Assembly: GCA_002495525.1 (NCBI GenBank)
Contig: DAFS01000033.1
Coordinates: 6,592-70,591 of the forward strand
Reading direction: 5' to 3'
DNA from: Euryarchaeota archaeon UBA89
Lineage (GTDB): Archaea > Thermoplasmatota > Poseidoniia > Poseidoniales > Thalassarchaeaceae
Length of the DNA: 64,000 bases
The notes beneath the pieces were generated by a model that saw only the letters and a program-made list of their open reading frames with translations, searched no databases and had not been told where the DNA came from. Positions 56,837 to 64,000 of the stretch are shown piece by piece (within the stretch, counting starts at the first letter, position 1; each line of letters begins with the position of its first letter). The translations under genes were made by a program, and so were the position numbers.

Positions 56837-57352
56837 TCACCCAAAGAAAGAATCTATATCATCATCAACAGATGATTTTTCTTTAACGACTGGTTCTTCA
56901 ATCTCTAATTCTGATACATCATCTTCTACAACTTCATCTTCTATAGATTCTAATGCTTCAGTTTCTTGAGTTGATTCTGAAATATCTTCTGACATTCCAA
57001 ATAAATCTACAATATCTGGAAGTACTCCTTTTCGAGACAGATATAATGACTGTGTTTTTGTATATCTCATTACTACATTGGCCTTTTCGTCCTGAAAATC
57101 CCATGGTTGAACAACAATCAAATCACCTTCTCTAACCCATTGCCTACGTCGCATTTTTCCAGGTATCCTAGCAAGACGACTCTCGCCATCTTCACAGACA
57201 GCCCTTACCCTTCTACCACCTAAAATCTGATCTGCAATAGCGAACATTTCGTTGACTTTACGATTGGGGAGAGGAACTCTAATTTTGTCACCGCTACCAG
57301 ATTCTAACCTTGCTAAAAGCTCAGCGTCAACCTTCTCCTCTCTACGAGCCAT
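56837..57352 (-). CDS. Translation initiation factor aIF-1A
   Basis: A 171-residue archaeal homologue of eIF1A. The OB-fold region spans about 20-105: RVPLPNRKVNEMFAIADQIL, RVRAVCEDGESRLARIPGK and GDLIVVQPWDFQDEKANVV in parts. After about residue 115 it has an unusual ~55-residue acidic tail (EDISESTQETEALESIEDEV) ending SVDDDIDSFFG, reminiscent of eukaryotic eIF1A tails and absent from most archaeal aIF-1A. ATG 57352. It is 44 bases after nuoN and heads the translation cluster. Confidence 0.93.
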   Translation of the reverse strand: MARREEKVDAELLARLESGSGDKIRVPLPNRKVNEMFAIADQILGGRRVRAVCEDGESRLARIPGKMRRRQWVREGDLIVVQPWDFQDEKANVVMRYTKTQSLYLSRKGVLPDIVDLFGMSEDISESTQETEALESIEDEVVEDDVSELEIEEPVVKEKSSVDDDIDSFFG

Positions 57353-57396
57353 GACTATCCGTCTAGCGTCACCTATGTGAAGTTGAGCCTTGGCAC

Positions 57397-59082
57397 TCAG
57401 TTAGAAACAAAGGAATTTATAGCCTCTGCAACCATTTCTAATAATGAGTCGCTTAATGGGCCTATTCCAACTAATAGAGTTAAGATCGCACAAGCTACAA
57501 TTGCTAACTTCAAACTCAAGGCATCTTTCAAAGTTCTACTATCTTCAGGTTCTTCGAAGAACATAACCAATCCAATTCTTAGATAATAAAACATCGATAG
57601 GGCAGAATTTATTACAATAGCAAAGGCCAACCAAAATACTGGTTCAACACTAGTTAACCAATCAATAACCGATGTAGCATCTGATGCACCTGTACCTGCA
57701 GATATATTGACTATTCCATTAATCATCAAAAACTTGGACAAAAATCCAGATAACGGTGGCACACCTGCTAATGACAACATGAATAGGAACATGGAACCCG
57801 CAACTAATGGTTCTCTGCGTGCGAGTCCATGCAGATCCTCCAATCTATGACTTCTTCCTTCTGTTTCTAGTAAAGATAATACCAAAAATGCTCCAAACTT
57901 GAAAATTACTAAAACTGCGAGATGGAATACTATAGCAGTTAACACAAGTTCAATCGCTTCTTCAGAACCTAATCCACTACCGATAGCCGCAAGACCTGCT
58001 AACATGTATCCTGCGTGTGAAACACTCGAGTAAGCCAACATTCTCTTTGGGTTACTACTAGTTAGAGCCGCTAAGTTACCCCAGGTCATTGTGACAACTG
58101 CAATTACAGCAATTGCAGTATACCAGAATGCCTCACCTTCTACAGGCATAGTAACCGATACTAAAATTCTCATAAGAGCAACGAATCCCATGGCTTTCGA
58201 TGCTGTGGCTAGTAAACCTGCAACTGGTGAAGAGGCACCGGAATAGGCGTCTGGTGCTGCAAGATGGAAAGGTGCTGCACCTACCTTAAATCCAAATGCA
58301 ACCAACATCAAGCCAACTGCAATTCCAGCTAAAGGATCGACCGATTCTGATTCAGACCACTTTATTGCTAATGCATCTAATGAGAGATCACCACTCCATA
58401 GATAGAGAAGTGACATACCATAAATTCCAACTGCTGAAGCCACCGAACCTACAATGAAATACTTCATTCCTGCTTCGCCACCTATCTTACTTTCCTTATG
58501 GAAAGCAACAAGAATATACGAAGATAAGGACGCTAACTCAATGCAAACAAATAGCATGAAAAGATGTGTGGCCATTGACATTAGGCTCATACCAAGACCG
58601 ACCATTATCAGAATAATATGAAAGTCAACTTGACGACGGTTATCGATTAAAGCATCTATTTTCTTGGTAGAAATATTCTCACTATCACTTTCATTCGGTG
58701 GTTTGATATTAACTCTAGCAGGAAGTCTATGTGTGGTTGCAATAGTAGCAAGAAGTAGAGCAGCGATGAAAATCAAAGAAAATAAACGACTGAATTCTGT
58801 AACCTCTAGTGTTTCTCCTATTGTATCATAAGAGTTCTGCATAAGTCCAAAAAATAATGCAGATGTAAAAGTAATTAATGAAATCTGATTTGGTAATTTA
58901 GGATTATTCGTACTCTTGAAACGACTTCCTCCAATTAACACTGGAACACGAATTCTTGTTAGAGGTATACGGAAACTTGCTTTACCTAAATTAGGGATTA
59001 GAATTATGGCTATTAAACCGAATAACATGATTAATTCCGGAATTATTAATTCTGCTTCAGAAGTATTAATTGGAAGATTCAT
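57397..59082 (-). CDS. nuoN: NADH/F420H2-quinone oxidoreductase subunit N
   Basis: A 561-residue antiporter-like proton-pumping subunit of complex I. About 14 helices; the pump residues lie in helices such as LFVCIELASLSSYILVAFHK and KVGAAPFHLAAPDAYSGA. ATG 59082 overlaps the nuoM stop as ATGA and has GGGGGTGA upstream. It has the extended cytosolic loop about 120-160. Last gene of the nuo operon here. Confidence 0.96.
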   Translation of the reverse strand: MNLPINTSEAELIIPELIMLFGLIAIILIPNLGKASFRIPLTRIRVPVLIGGSRFKSTNNPKLPNQISLITFTSALFFGLMQNSYDTIGETLEVTEFSRLFSLIFIAALLLATIATTHRLPARVNIKPPNESDSENISTKKIDALIDNRRQVDFHIILIMVGLGMSLMSMATHLFMLFVCIELASLSSYILVAFHKESKIGGEAGMKYFIVGSVASAVGIYGMSLLYLWSGDLSLDALAIKWSESESVDPLAGIAVGLMLVAFGFKVGAAPFHLAAPDAYSGASSPVAGLLATASKAMGFVALMRILVSVTMPVEGEAFWYTAIAVIAVVTMTWGNLAALTSSNPKRMLAYSSVSHAGYMLAGLAAIGSGLGSEEAIELVLTAIVFHLAVLVIFKFGAFLVLSLLETEGRSHRLEDLHGLARREPLVAGSMFLFMLSLAGVPPLSGFLSKFLMINGIVNISAGTGASDATSVIDWLTSVEPVFWLAFAIVINSALSMFYYLRIGLVMFFEEPEDSRTLKDALSLKLAIVACAILTLLVGIGPLSDSLLEMVAEAINSFVSN

Positions 59083-60677
59083 GGTTTCACCCCCTGATCA
59101 ATTAGATGGTTAAGTAATACTTCTCGAATAAACTCAGTAGACCAATCTGACATCATATCGAAGAATATGAATGGGAATATTCCAAAGACAACAGTAAGAA
59201 TACCTAGAACAAACATACTAGTATTTTCATTCCAAGTAATATCTCTGGGTTCTTCACCATGTAATGACTCTGGAAGTATACCATGGTGTCTATCATTTGA
59301 CTCGAAAATAGTCTTCTGCATAGATGTCAAATAGTATACTGCGGTAATGATTAATGTCAATGCTGGTAGAAGAACTAGCCATCCAAAGCTCATCCAGAAA
59401 GCAATTAGTATAGCCACTTCAGCAACGAATCCCGCTAGTAACGGTAGGCCTAAACTCGCCATCCAACCTAGCATCATATGGGCGGCTAAATATGGTGAAT
59501 GATGTGCAATTCCTCTCATTGAACCTATTTCTAATGTATGATAATGATGTTTGAAGGCACCCGCAACTGCGAATAATAGAGGGCTAATAATTCCATGAGC
59601 GAACATCATGAATAATGCTCCAGCGATACCTAAAGGTTGCATCGTAGCGATTCCTAAGAATATTAATCCCATGTGAGAAACTGATGAATAGGCAACCATT
59701 CTTTTCAAATTAGTTTGACCCATGCATACCCAAGCGCCATAGACTAAACTCGCCATACCAAGGAAAATTAGAATCGGGGTGAAAACTACTGTTGACTCAG
59801 GGAATAATGATACTGCAACTCTCAAAAAGCCATATGCTCCCATTTTCAGCATTACACCCGCCAATAACATAGAACCTGCAGTCGGAGCCTGAACGTGAGC
59901 ATCCGGAAGCCAAGTATGAACAGGGACACTAGGCATTTTAGTTGCAAATCCGATCAATAATAAAATCCAAACTAAATGTCTGAGACCCTCGGATTGAATC
60001 ATTTCAGTATTCATTTCAACTAGACTGAAGTGATGACCTGTTAATGTTCCAGATACTCCTGATATATCTCCAGTGTGGAAATACATTATTAAGATTCCAA
60101 CCAACATTATTACGCTAGCAGTGAATGTGTATATGAAGAACTTCATTGAAGCATATTTTCTATCGTCACCGCCCCAAACTAATATCAAAAAGAACATTGG
60201 TATCAGTGTCATCTCCCAGAATATATAGAATACAAATAAATCTAAAACTACGAACACACCTAGTAAAGCACCTTCCATAACAAGTATCAATGGATGGAAA
60301 ATATGGCCTTCTTTAGCGTCCCATTCTACCAACATAGATAGAGGGATTAATAGAGCAGTTAGCCAAACCATTGGAAGTGAAAGTGCATCAACACCAACAA
60401 TCCAAGAAACACCAATTGATGAGATGAGAGTAACTGGTTCATTATTCATTAACTCGTATTCACCCATATTGATGCCGATCCAGTCGATACCACCAAAAGT
60501 GGTGAAGGAAAGATATGTTGCGAATGCAAACAATGCCATCGAAACTCCAAAACTAACATTACGAGAAAATTTACGTATTGATGAGGCTAGATTACCTGGT
60601 AATATCTGAGGTAAAATAAGTAGTAACAAACCCACTCCAATTGGAGTTAATGTTAGAATTGTCAAAGGATCACTCAA
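59079..60677 (-). CDS. nuoM: NADH/F420H2-quinone oxidoreductase subunit M
   Basis: A 532-residue proton-pumping subunit. The motifs IFWEMTLIPMFFLILVWGG, KMPSVPVHTWLPDAHVQAPT and GAYGFLRVAV are typical NuoM. It starts with TTG 60677, which overlaps the nuoL stop as TTGA and is preceded by a strong GGGGGTGAG; the first residues SDPLTILTLTPIGVG fit. Confidence 0.96.
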   Translation of the reverse strand: MSDPLTILTLTPIGVGLLLLILPQILPGNLASSIRKFSRNVSFGVSMALFAFATYLSFTTFGGIDWIGINMGEYELMNNEPVTLISSIGVSWIVGVDALSLPMVWLTALLIPLSMLVEWDAKEGHIFHPLILVMEGALLGVFVVLDLFVFYIFWEMTLIPMFFLILVWGGDDRKYASMKFFIYTFTASVIMLVGILIMYFHTGDISGVSGTLTGHHFSLVEMNTEMIQSEGLRHLVWILLLIGFATKMPSVPVHTWLPDAHVQAPTAGSMLLAGVMLKMGAYGFLRVAVSLFPESTVVFTPILIFLGMASLVYGAWVCMGQTNLKRMVAYSSVSHMGLIFLGIATMQPLGIAGALFMMFAHGIISPLLFAVAGAFKHHYHTLEIGSMRGIAHHSPYLAAHMMLGWMASLGLPLLAGFVAEVAILIAFWMSFGWLVLLPALTLIITAVYYLTSMQKTIFESNDRHHGILPESLHGEEPRDITWNENTSMFVLGILTVVFGIFPFIFFDMMSDWSTEFIREVLLNHLIDQGVKP

Positions 60678-62977
60678 GAACTCACCCCCATTAATAATAC
60701 GAATATACAGAGGGCCCCTACGGTTGCCATTAAGATATAATCACGAGCACTTCCAGTAGTAAACTTACGTATTTCAAATGAACCAAGAACTGATTTTGAT
60801 TCTATTTGTTTAACTATTCCATCAATTATATTTCTATCAAACCAAGCAGTAAAATCGGCAAAGGGGATAACTGTACGTGCTAATACACCTTCATATAAAT
60901 CATCAAAATAAAGTCTTTTATCGAGAGCCTCGGACAATTGTGATTCTGCTAACCATGAAACATCCTGTTTTCCAAACTTACCTGAAAGATTGACTAACCA
61001 TCCCACAAGGAAATTAGCTTTCTCACCTTCTTTGAGCCTACCTCCGTGCACTCTTGAAGCCATTACAGGGCCGACAATGAAAGAAAGGAAAATTGTGACC
61101 CAACCTACAAAACGAAGTTTCATATCATCTGGCAAAAATGCATGTTCTAATTCATAGATAATTTGACCAATCAATGAATCTGCATGTCCATGTAAAGAAA
61201 GATTATCTGATTTATTTGAAAGGAAGTCGACTACACCTAAGACAGCTAGCGCAAAGCCACCGATAGCAGTGATAACTGTAAGTATAATTAGTGGTTCCTT
61301 AATCCAAGGAGTTGATTCATGTACATGATCAACAACCTCACTCTTAGGCTCCCCAGCGAAAGTCATGAACCACATTCTAGACATGTAGAATCCAGTCATT
61401 CCAGCAGTTGCGAGAATTAGTATAGCAGGGCCAAGCATCAGAGTTTCACCATGGAAATATGCGGACCATGTTTTGGCGATTATTCCCTCTTTAGACCAAA
61501 ATCCTCCAATCAGAGGTATTCCAATAATAGACATAGAGCCAAACATCATTGCGGTAGCAGTAACGGGTAATTTAGAGGCTAATCCTCCCATATTTCTCAT
61601 ATCTTGAGGGTCGAAATCATGATTTCCATGGTCTGAACCATGATGGAGATGGTCATGAGCGTGATGAACTTCATGTATTACAGAACCGCTAGCCATGAAC
61701 AGCATTCCTTTGGCCATAGCGTGATTAAAAAGATGGAATAAAGAGGCTCCAAGAACAAAATATCCTGCATAATATTCATCTATATTTAAGAAATAAAGTG
61801 CTGAACCTAAACCAGTAAATATGTATGCTAATTGAGACATTGTAGAGTATGCTAAAACTTTCTTGATATCATTCTGAACAAAAGCAATCGAGGCAGCCAT
61901 AAATGCCGTAATACCTCCAATCCAAGCTACAATCAATCCAAAGTCTTCTAATCCTGAAACGCCATGATGATGAACATCGACAAATGGCATCAATCTTGCA
62001 ACTAAGTATAATCCAGCATTTACCATTGTAGCTGCGTGAATTAATGCGGATACAGGAGTTGGCCCTTCCATCGCATCGGGTAACCATACATGTAATGGGA
62101 ATTGAGCACTTTTACCAACTGCTCCAATAAATAGCATCATTAAAGCCCAAAATAATTCTCCAGAATCTACTACAGCGCCGCCAATACCCGTTGAAGGATC
62201 ATCAAAAACAACTGCAAAATCTAGAGAGCCATAGATATCGTATAGCATAAATAATCCAACCATTAAGAAAACGTCACCAACTCTTGTAGTCAGAAATGCC
62301 TTCTTAGCTGCATAAGCCGCACTTTCTTTCCAGTAATAGAATCCTATCAATAGATATGAACACAATCCCATAACTTCCCAGAAAATAAACAGCCAAAGGA
62401 AGTTGTCAGCAAGTACCATACCAAACATTCCGAGACTGAACAGAACAAACTCAGCGAAGAAACGATGGTTACTATCCTCATTTATTGGATCTGTGGTCAT
62501 ATAGCCGATAGCAAACCAGCAAATCAAGAAGCACAAGAATGTTGCTACAAATAGAAGCATCAATGTCAAAGAATCAACCCAGACACCTACACCAAATACT
62601 CTATTCTGTGCTATTGTATAATCTGATTGAAGAATATCAAAAGATATCCATTCTAACCAACTTGTAACATCATTATTTTTTATATTTGCACTACCTAACA
62701 GATAATCATAGACAATCCATATTGTGGTAGACAAAGATACTAGAAGTGCGGCTAATCCTAATATTCCTCCTTCCTTAAATGTATTTTTCCATGTTTCATT
62801 TTTATTGTAGACTTGCCCAGTGATGAGAATAATCGGAAAAGCAATGAAAGGAGCTACGACTATCATCCAAGCAAAATCTGTAGAAGTATTATCACCTTCA
62901 AGAGCCAAGTAAGGAACAATTGCTAAGAATGGCAATAACGGTAGAAGAAGACGATACTCGTTTTTTGTTTCACCCAT
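60674..62977 (-). CDS. nuoL: NADH/F420H2-quinone oxidoreductase subunit L
   Basis: A 767-residue proton-pumping subunit with the long C-terminal lateral helix region. LFIFWEVMGLCSYLLIGFYY, KSAQFPLHVWLPDAMEGPTPVSALIHAATM (in parts) and AYSTMSQLAYIFTGLG are diagnostic. A His-rich loop (HHAHDHLHHGSDHGNHD-like, around residues 440-455) is notable. ATG 62977 is chosen with GGTGA upstream; two residues upstream is an alternate. Confidence 0.96.
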   Translation of the reverse strand: MGETKNEYRLLLPLLPFLAIVPYLALEGDNTSTDFAWMIVVAPFIAFPIILITGQVYNKNETWKNTFKEGGILGLAALLVSLSTTIWIVYDYLLGSANIKNNDVTSWLEWISFDILQSDYTIAQNRVFGVGVWVDSLTLMLLFVATFLCFLICWFAIGYMTTDPINEDSNHRFFAEFVLFSLGMFGMVLADNFLWLFIFWEVMGLCSYLLIGFYYWKESAAYAAKKAFLTTRVGDVFLMVGLFMLYDIYGSLDFAVVFDDPSTGIGGAVVDSGELFWALMMLFIGAVGKSAQFPLHVWLPDAMEGPTPVSALIHAATMVNAGLYLVARLMPFVDVHHHGVSGLEDFGLIVAWIGGITAFMAASIAFVQNDIKKVLAYSTMSQLAYIFTGLGSALYFLNIDEYYAGYFVLGASLFHLFNHAMAKGMLFMASGSVIHEVHHAHDHLHHGSDHGNHDFDPQDMRNMGGLASKLPVTATAMMFGSMSIIGIPLIGGFWSKEGIIAKTWSAYFHGETLMLGPAILILATAGMTGFYMSRMWFMTFAGEPKSEVVDHVHESTPWIKEPLIILTVITAIGGFALAVLGVVDFLSNKSDNLSLHGHADSLIGQIIYELEHAFLPDDMKLRFVGWVTIFLSFIVGPVMASRVHGGRLKEGEKANFLVGWLVNLSGKFGKQDVSWLAESQLSEALDKRLYFDDLYEGVLARTVIPFADFTAWFDRNIIDGIVKQIESKSVLGSFEIRKFTTGSARDYILMATVGALCIFVLLMGVSS
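60681..60689 (-). promoter_or_regulatory. Shine-Dalgarno deciding the TTG start of nuoM
   Basis: GGGGGTGAG on the coding strand, inside the last codons of nuoL, lies about three to five bases before TTG 60677. Together with the TTGA stop-start overlap it supports the non-ATG start. Confidence 0.7.
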
Positions 62978-62987
62978 CAAAATCACC

Positions 62988-63290
62988 TTAGTTCCTCAGA
63001 ATATTAGCTTCATCAAGAGATATAGTCTCTTGCGTACTGTATAAGGAAAGTAAAATCGCTAAACCAATTGCAACTTCTGCTGCTGCAATTGCTATTGCTA
63101 TTGCAGTAAAAACCCAACCATCAACATCGCCATAATGCGATGCTCCTGCTACAAAGTTAAGATTTGCAGCATTCAACATTACTTCAATACACATCAAAAC
63201 AATGATCGCATTTTTTCTTGTGAAAGCACCGAGAAGTCCTATTCCAAAGAGAATGACTCCAAGTCCAGAAATCCAGCTTGGATCTATCAT
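62988..63290 (-). CDS. nuoK: NADH/F420H2-quinone oxidoreductase subunit K
   Basis: A 100-residue three-helix subunit. The helix-2 Glu is in LMCIEVMLNAANLNFVA, and the helix-3 Glu in AAEVAIGLAILLSLY, both conserved in proton translocation. ATG 63290 overlaps the nuoJ2 stop as ATGA. Confidence 0.96.
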   Translation of the reverse strand: MIDPSWISGLGVILFGIGLLGAFTRKNAIIVLMCIEVMLNAANLNFVAGASHYGDVDGWVFTAIAIAIAAAEVAIGLAILLSLYSTQETISLDEANILRN

Positions 63291-63559
63291 GACTCATCTC
63301 CTCCCATATCCCAAATCAGATTAATTAGTCTTTCATCACGGACAAGATAAGATGCTCCTACCATAGCCATGGCTAACAAAGCACCAAGAATTACGGTTGC
63401 AACTGCCCACTCATCTCCATAGAGTGAAAGTGCGAAATCAACAGTTGAGGGTGGAGTAGATGATGATGCCCCCCACATTGAATGCGACATAACTTCATTT
63501 AACATTACTAAAATGAATGCAAATAGACCTAGTTTTGTTAATGCTGAAAGTGCTTTCAC
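63287..63559 (-). CDS. nuoJ: Complex I subunit J, C-terminal part
   Basis: A 90-residue protein with two helices (about 8-27 and 50-72), corresponding to helices 4-5 of NuoJ (VATVILGALLAMAMVGASYLV). It is the second piece of a NuoJ that is whole in most bacteria. It overlaps the first piece as ATGA-type and nuoK likewise. ATG-like start at 63559 is part of the chain of overlaps. Confidence 0.85.
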   Translation of the reverse strand: MKALSALTKLGLFAFILVMLNEVMSHSMWGASSSTPPSTVDFALSLYGDEWAVATVILGALLAMAMVGASYLVRDERLINLIWDMGGDES

Positions 63560-63834
63560 TGAATATCACCCTCTTGAATTTGACGACGTGTAAGCATTAC
63601 GCCGAATTGTACAACAAGCATTACTGAACCAAGGTAAACTAAAATTTGTATTGCTGCTAGCATTTCTGCTGATGCCATTACCATTACTCCAGCAACTGCT
63701 AGGAATGTAAGCATTAGTGATAGAAGTGAATGAGCAACTCTTCTGGCATAAACACAACCAAGAGCACCAATTATTGCAGCAGAAGAAAGAAGAACGAAAA
63801 CAATTGCTTCGAAATCTACTGCCATAAAAATCAT
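63556..63834 (-). CDS. nuoJ: Complex I subunit J, N-terminal part
   Basis: A 92-residue protein with three helices: VDFEAIVFVLLSSAAIIGAL, SLLSLMLTFLAVAGVMVM and ALIQILVYLGSVMLVVQFGVML-like LAAIQILVYLGSVMLVVQFG. It carries the conserved quinone-path segment (VYLGSVMLV). It stops exactly where the second half begins, four bases overlapping. The start is ATG 63834 (overlapping the nuoI stop as ATGA) or the ATG nine bases later. Confidence 0.88.
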   Translation of the reverse strand: MIFMAVDFEAIVFVLLSSAAIIGALGCVYARRVAHSLLSLMLTFLAVAGVMVMASAEMLAAIQILVYLGSVMLVVQFGVMLTRRQIQEGDIQ

Positions 63835-64000
63835 GCCTCCGATTTAGCGGCTGCAGCCGCTTTAGCAGCTTTCTTTTCACGCTTAGTTTGCTCCTTCTGA
63901 GCCCTCTTAGCTAATTCCATATCTACCCTTTCCTGATGTACTACTGGAAGTAATCTAGTACGATCAGCATCAAACCAAAGGTCTTCCCTAGAGTATCCCG
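63831..64000 (-). CDS. nuoI: Complex I subunit I, C-terminal end (partial)
   Basis: The last ~55 codons of a gene running off the window end. The segment YSREDLWFDADRTRLLP resembles the end of the NuoI ferredoxin-like subunit, which usually continues to a short tail. Here a Lys/Ala-rich tail (KREKKAAKAAAAAKSEA) follows. Position directly before nuoJ on the same strand and 4-base ATGA overlap fit nuoI. The cluster Cys motifs would be in the missing part, so the call depends on context. Confidence 0.65.
   Translation of the reverse strand, partial: GYSREDLWFDADRTRLLPVVHQERVDMELAKRAQKEQTKREKKAAKAAAAAKSEA
63846..63861. repeat. 16-bp perfect palindrome within the nuoI tail
   Basis: AGCGGCTGCAGCCGCT is its own reverse complement and GC-rich in an AT-rich region. 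It encodes part of the Ala-rich tail of NuoI, so it may be a by-product of GCN Ala codons. Could form a small hairpin in mRNA just before the nuoJ start. Confidence 0.5.

Noticed and set aside
63566..63880. A 104-codon minus-strand frame overlapping nuoJ and the nuoI tail
   Set aside because: It is Asn/Ser/Cys-rich and runs across the nuoI stop and the nuoJ N-terminal piece, which have clear helices in another frame.

Overview
The window is AT-rich, densely coded archaeal DNA. Archaeal markers are a group II chaperonin (thermosome), Cdc48, aIF-1A, RIO1, a Dim2-like KH protein, Hjc, a presenilin-type protease, DUF63, a PyrB/PyrI pair and an MC1 chromosomal protein. Alongside them sit bacterial-type DnaK, a TGS-containing ThrRS, TrhO, a succinate dehydrogenase, a methylcrotonyl-CoA carboxylase and a proton-pumping complex I. 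This mix, the short intergenic gaps and the lack of methanogenesis genes best fit a marine, aerobic, heterotrophic Thermoplasmata-related euryarchaeon such as Marine Group II (Ca. Poseidoniales) or Marine Group III. This placement is inference from gene content; no 16S gene is present.

Layout. 0-7 kb: leucyl aminopeptidase, then a proteostasis block (PspC, DnaK and an Hsp20-like protein on the minus strand, diverging from the thermosome), then threonine 3-dehydrogenase. 7-21 kb: CTP synthase, an ATP-NAD-kinase-like protein, carbamate kinase, ThrRS, TrhO, two envelope proteins, a heptokinase-like GHMP kinase, PyrB-PyrI and a TtuA/Ncs6-type tRNA thiolase. 21-28 kb: a minus-strand membrane operon (polytopic protein, DUF58, DUF4350-like) and a Cdc48 plus PRC-barrel operon. 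28-34 kb: aldehyde dehydrogenase, a 36-residue zinc-ribbon protein, the sdhCAB operon with a hairpin terminator, and MC1. 34-48 kb: a stand-alone RAM domain, macro domain, Hjc, an M50 protease, signal peptidase, a PI-PLC-like lipoprotein, Lhr helicase, a small nucleotide kinase, dCMP deaminase, FolC, the presenilin homologue and SerRS. 48-64 kb: one continuous minus-strand block with complex I (nuoI, split nuoJ, K, L, M, N), then aIF-1A, RIO1, KH protein, DUF63, then a leucine-catabolic cluster (MccB, enoyl-CoA hydratase, and MccA split into two genes), then DUF4126.

Together the genes describe aerobic respiration (complexes I and II), amino-acid use (aminopeptidase, Thr dehydrogenase, Leu catabolism to HMG-CoA), pyrimidine synthesis (ATCase, CTP synthase, dCMP deaminase), protein quality control and membrane proteolysis. 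No rRNA, tRNA, CRISPR array, insertion sequence or prophage was seen. No gene-free stretch exceeds about 250 bases. Genes are packed tightly: several convergent pairs share overlapping stop codons, and operon-internal genes often carry GGTGA or GGAGG ribosome-binding sites while many operon heads do not.
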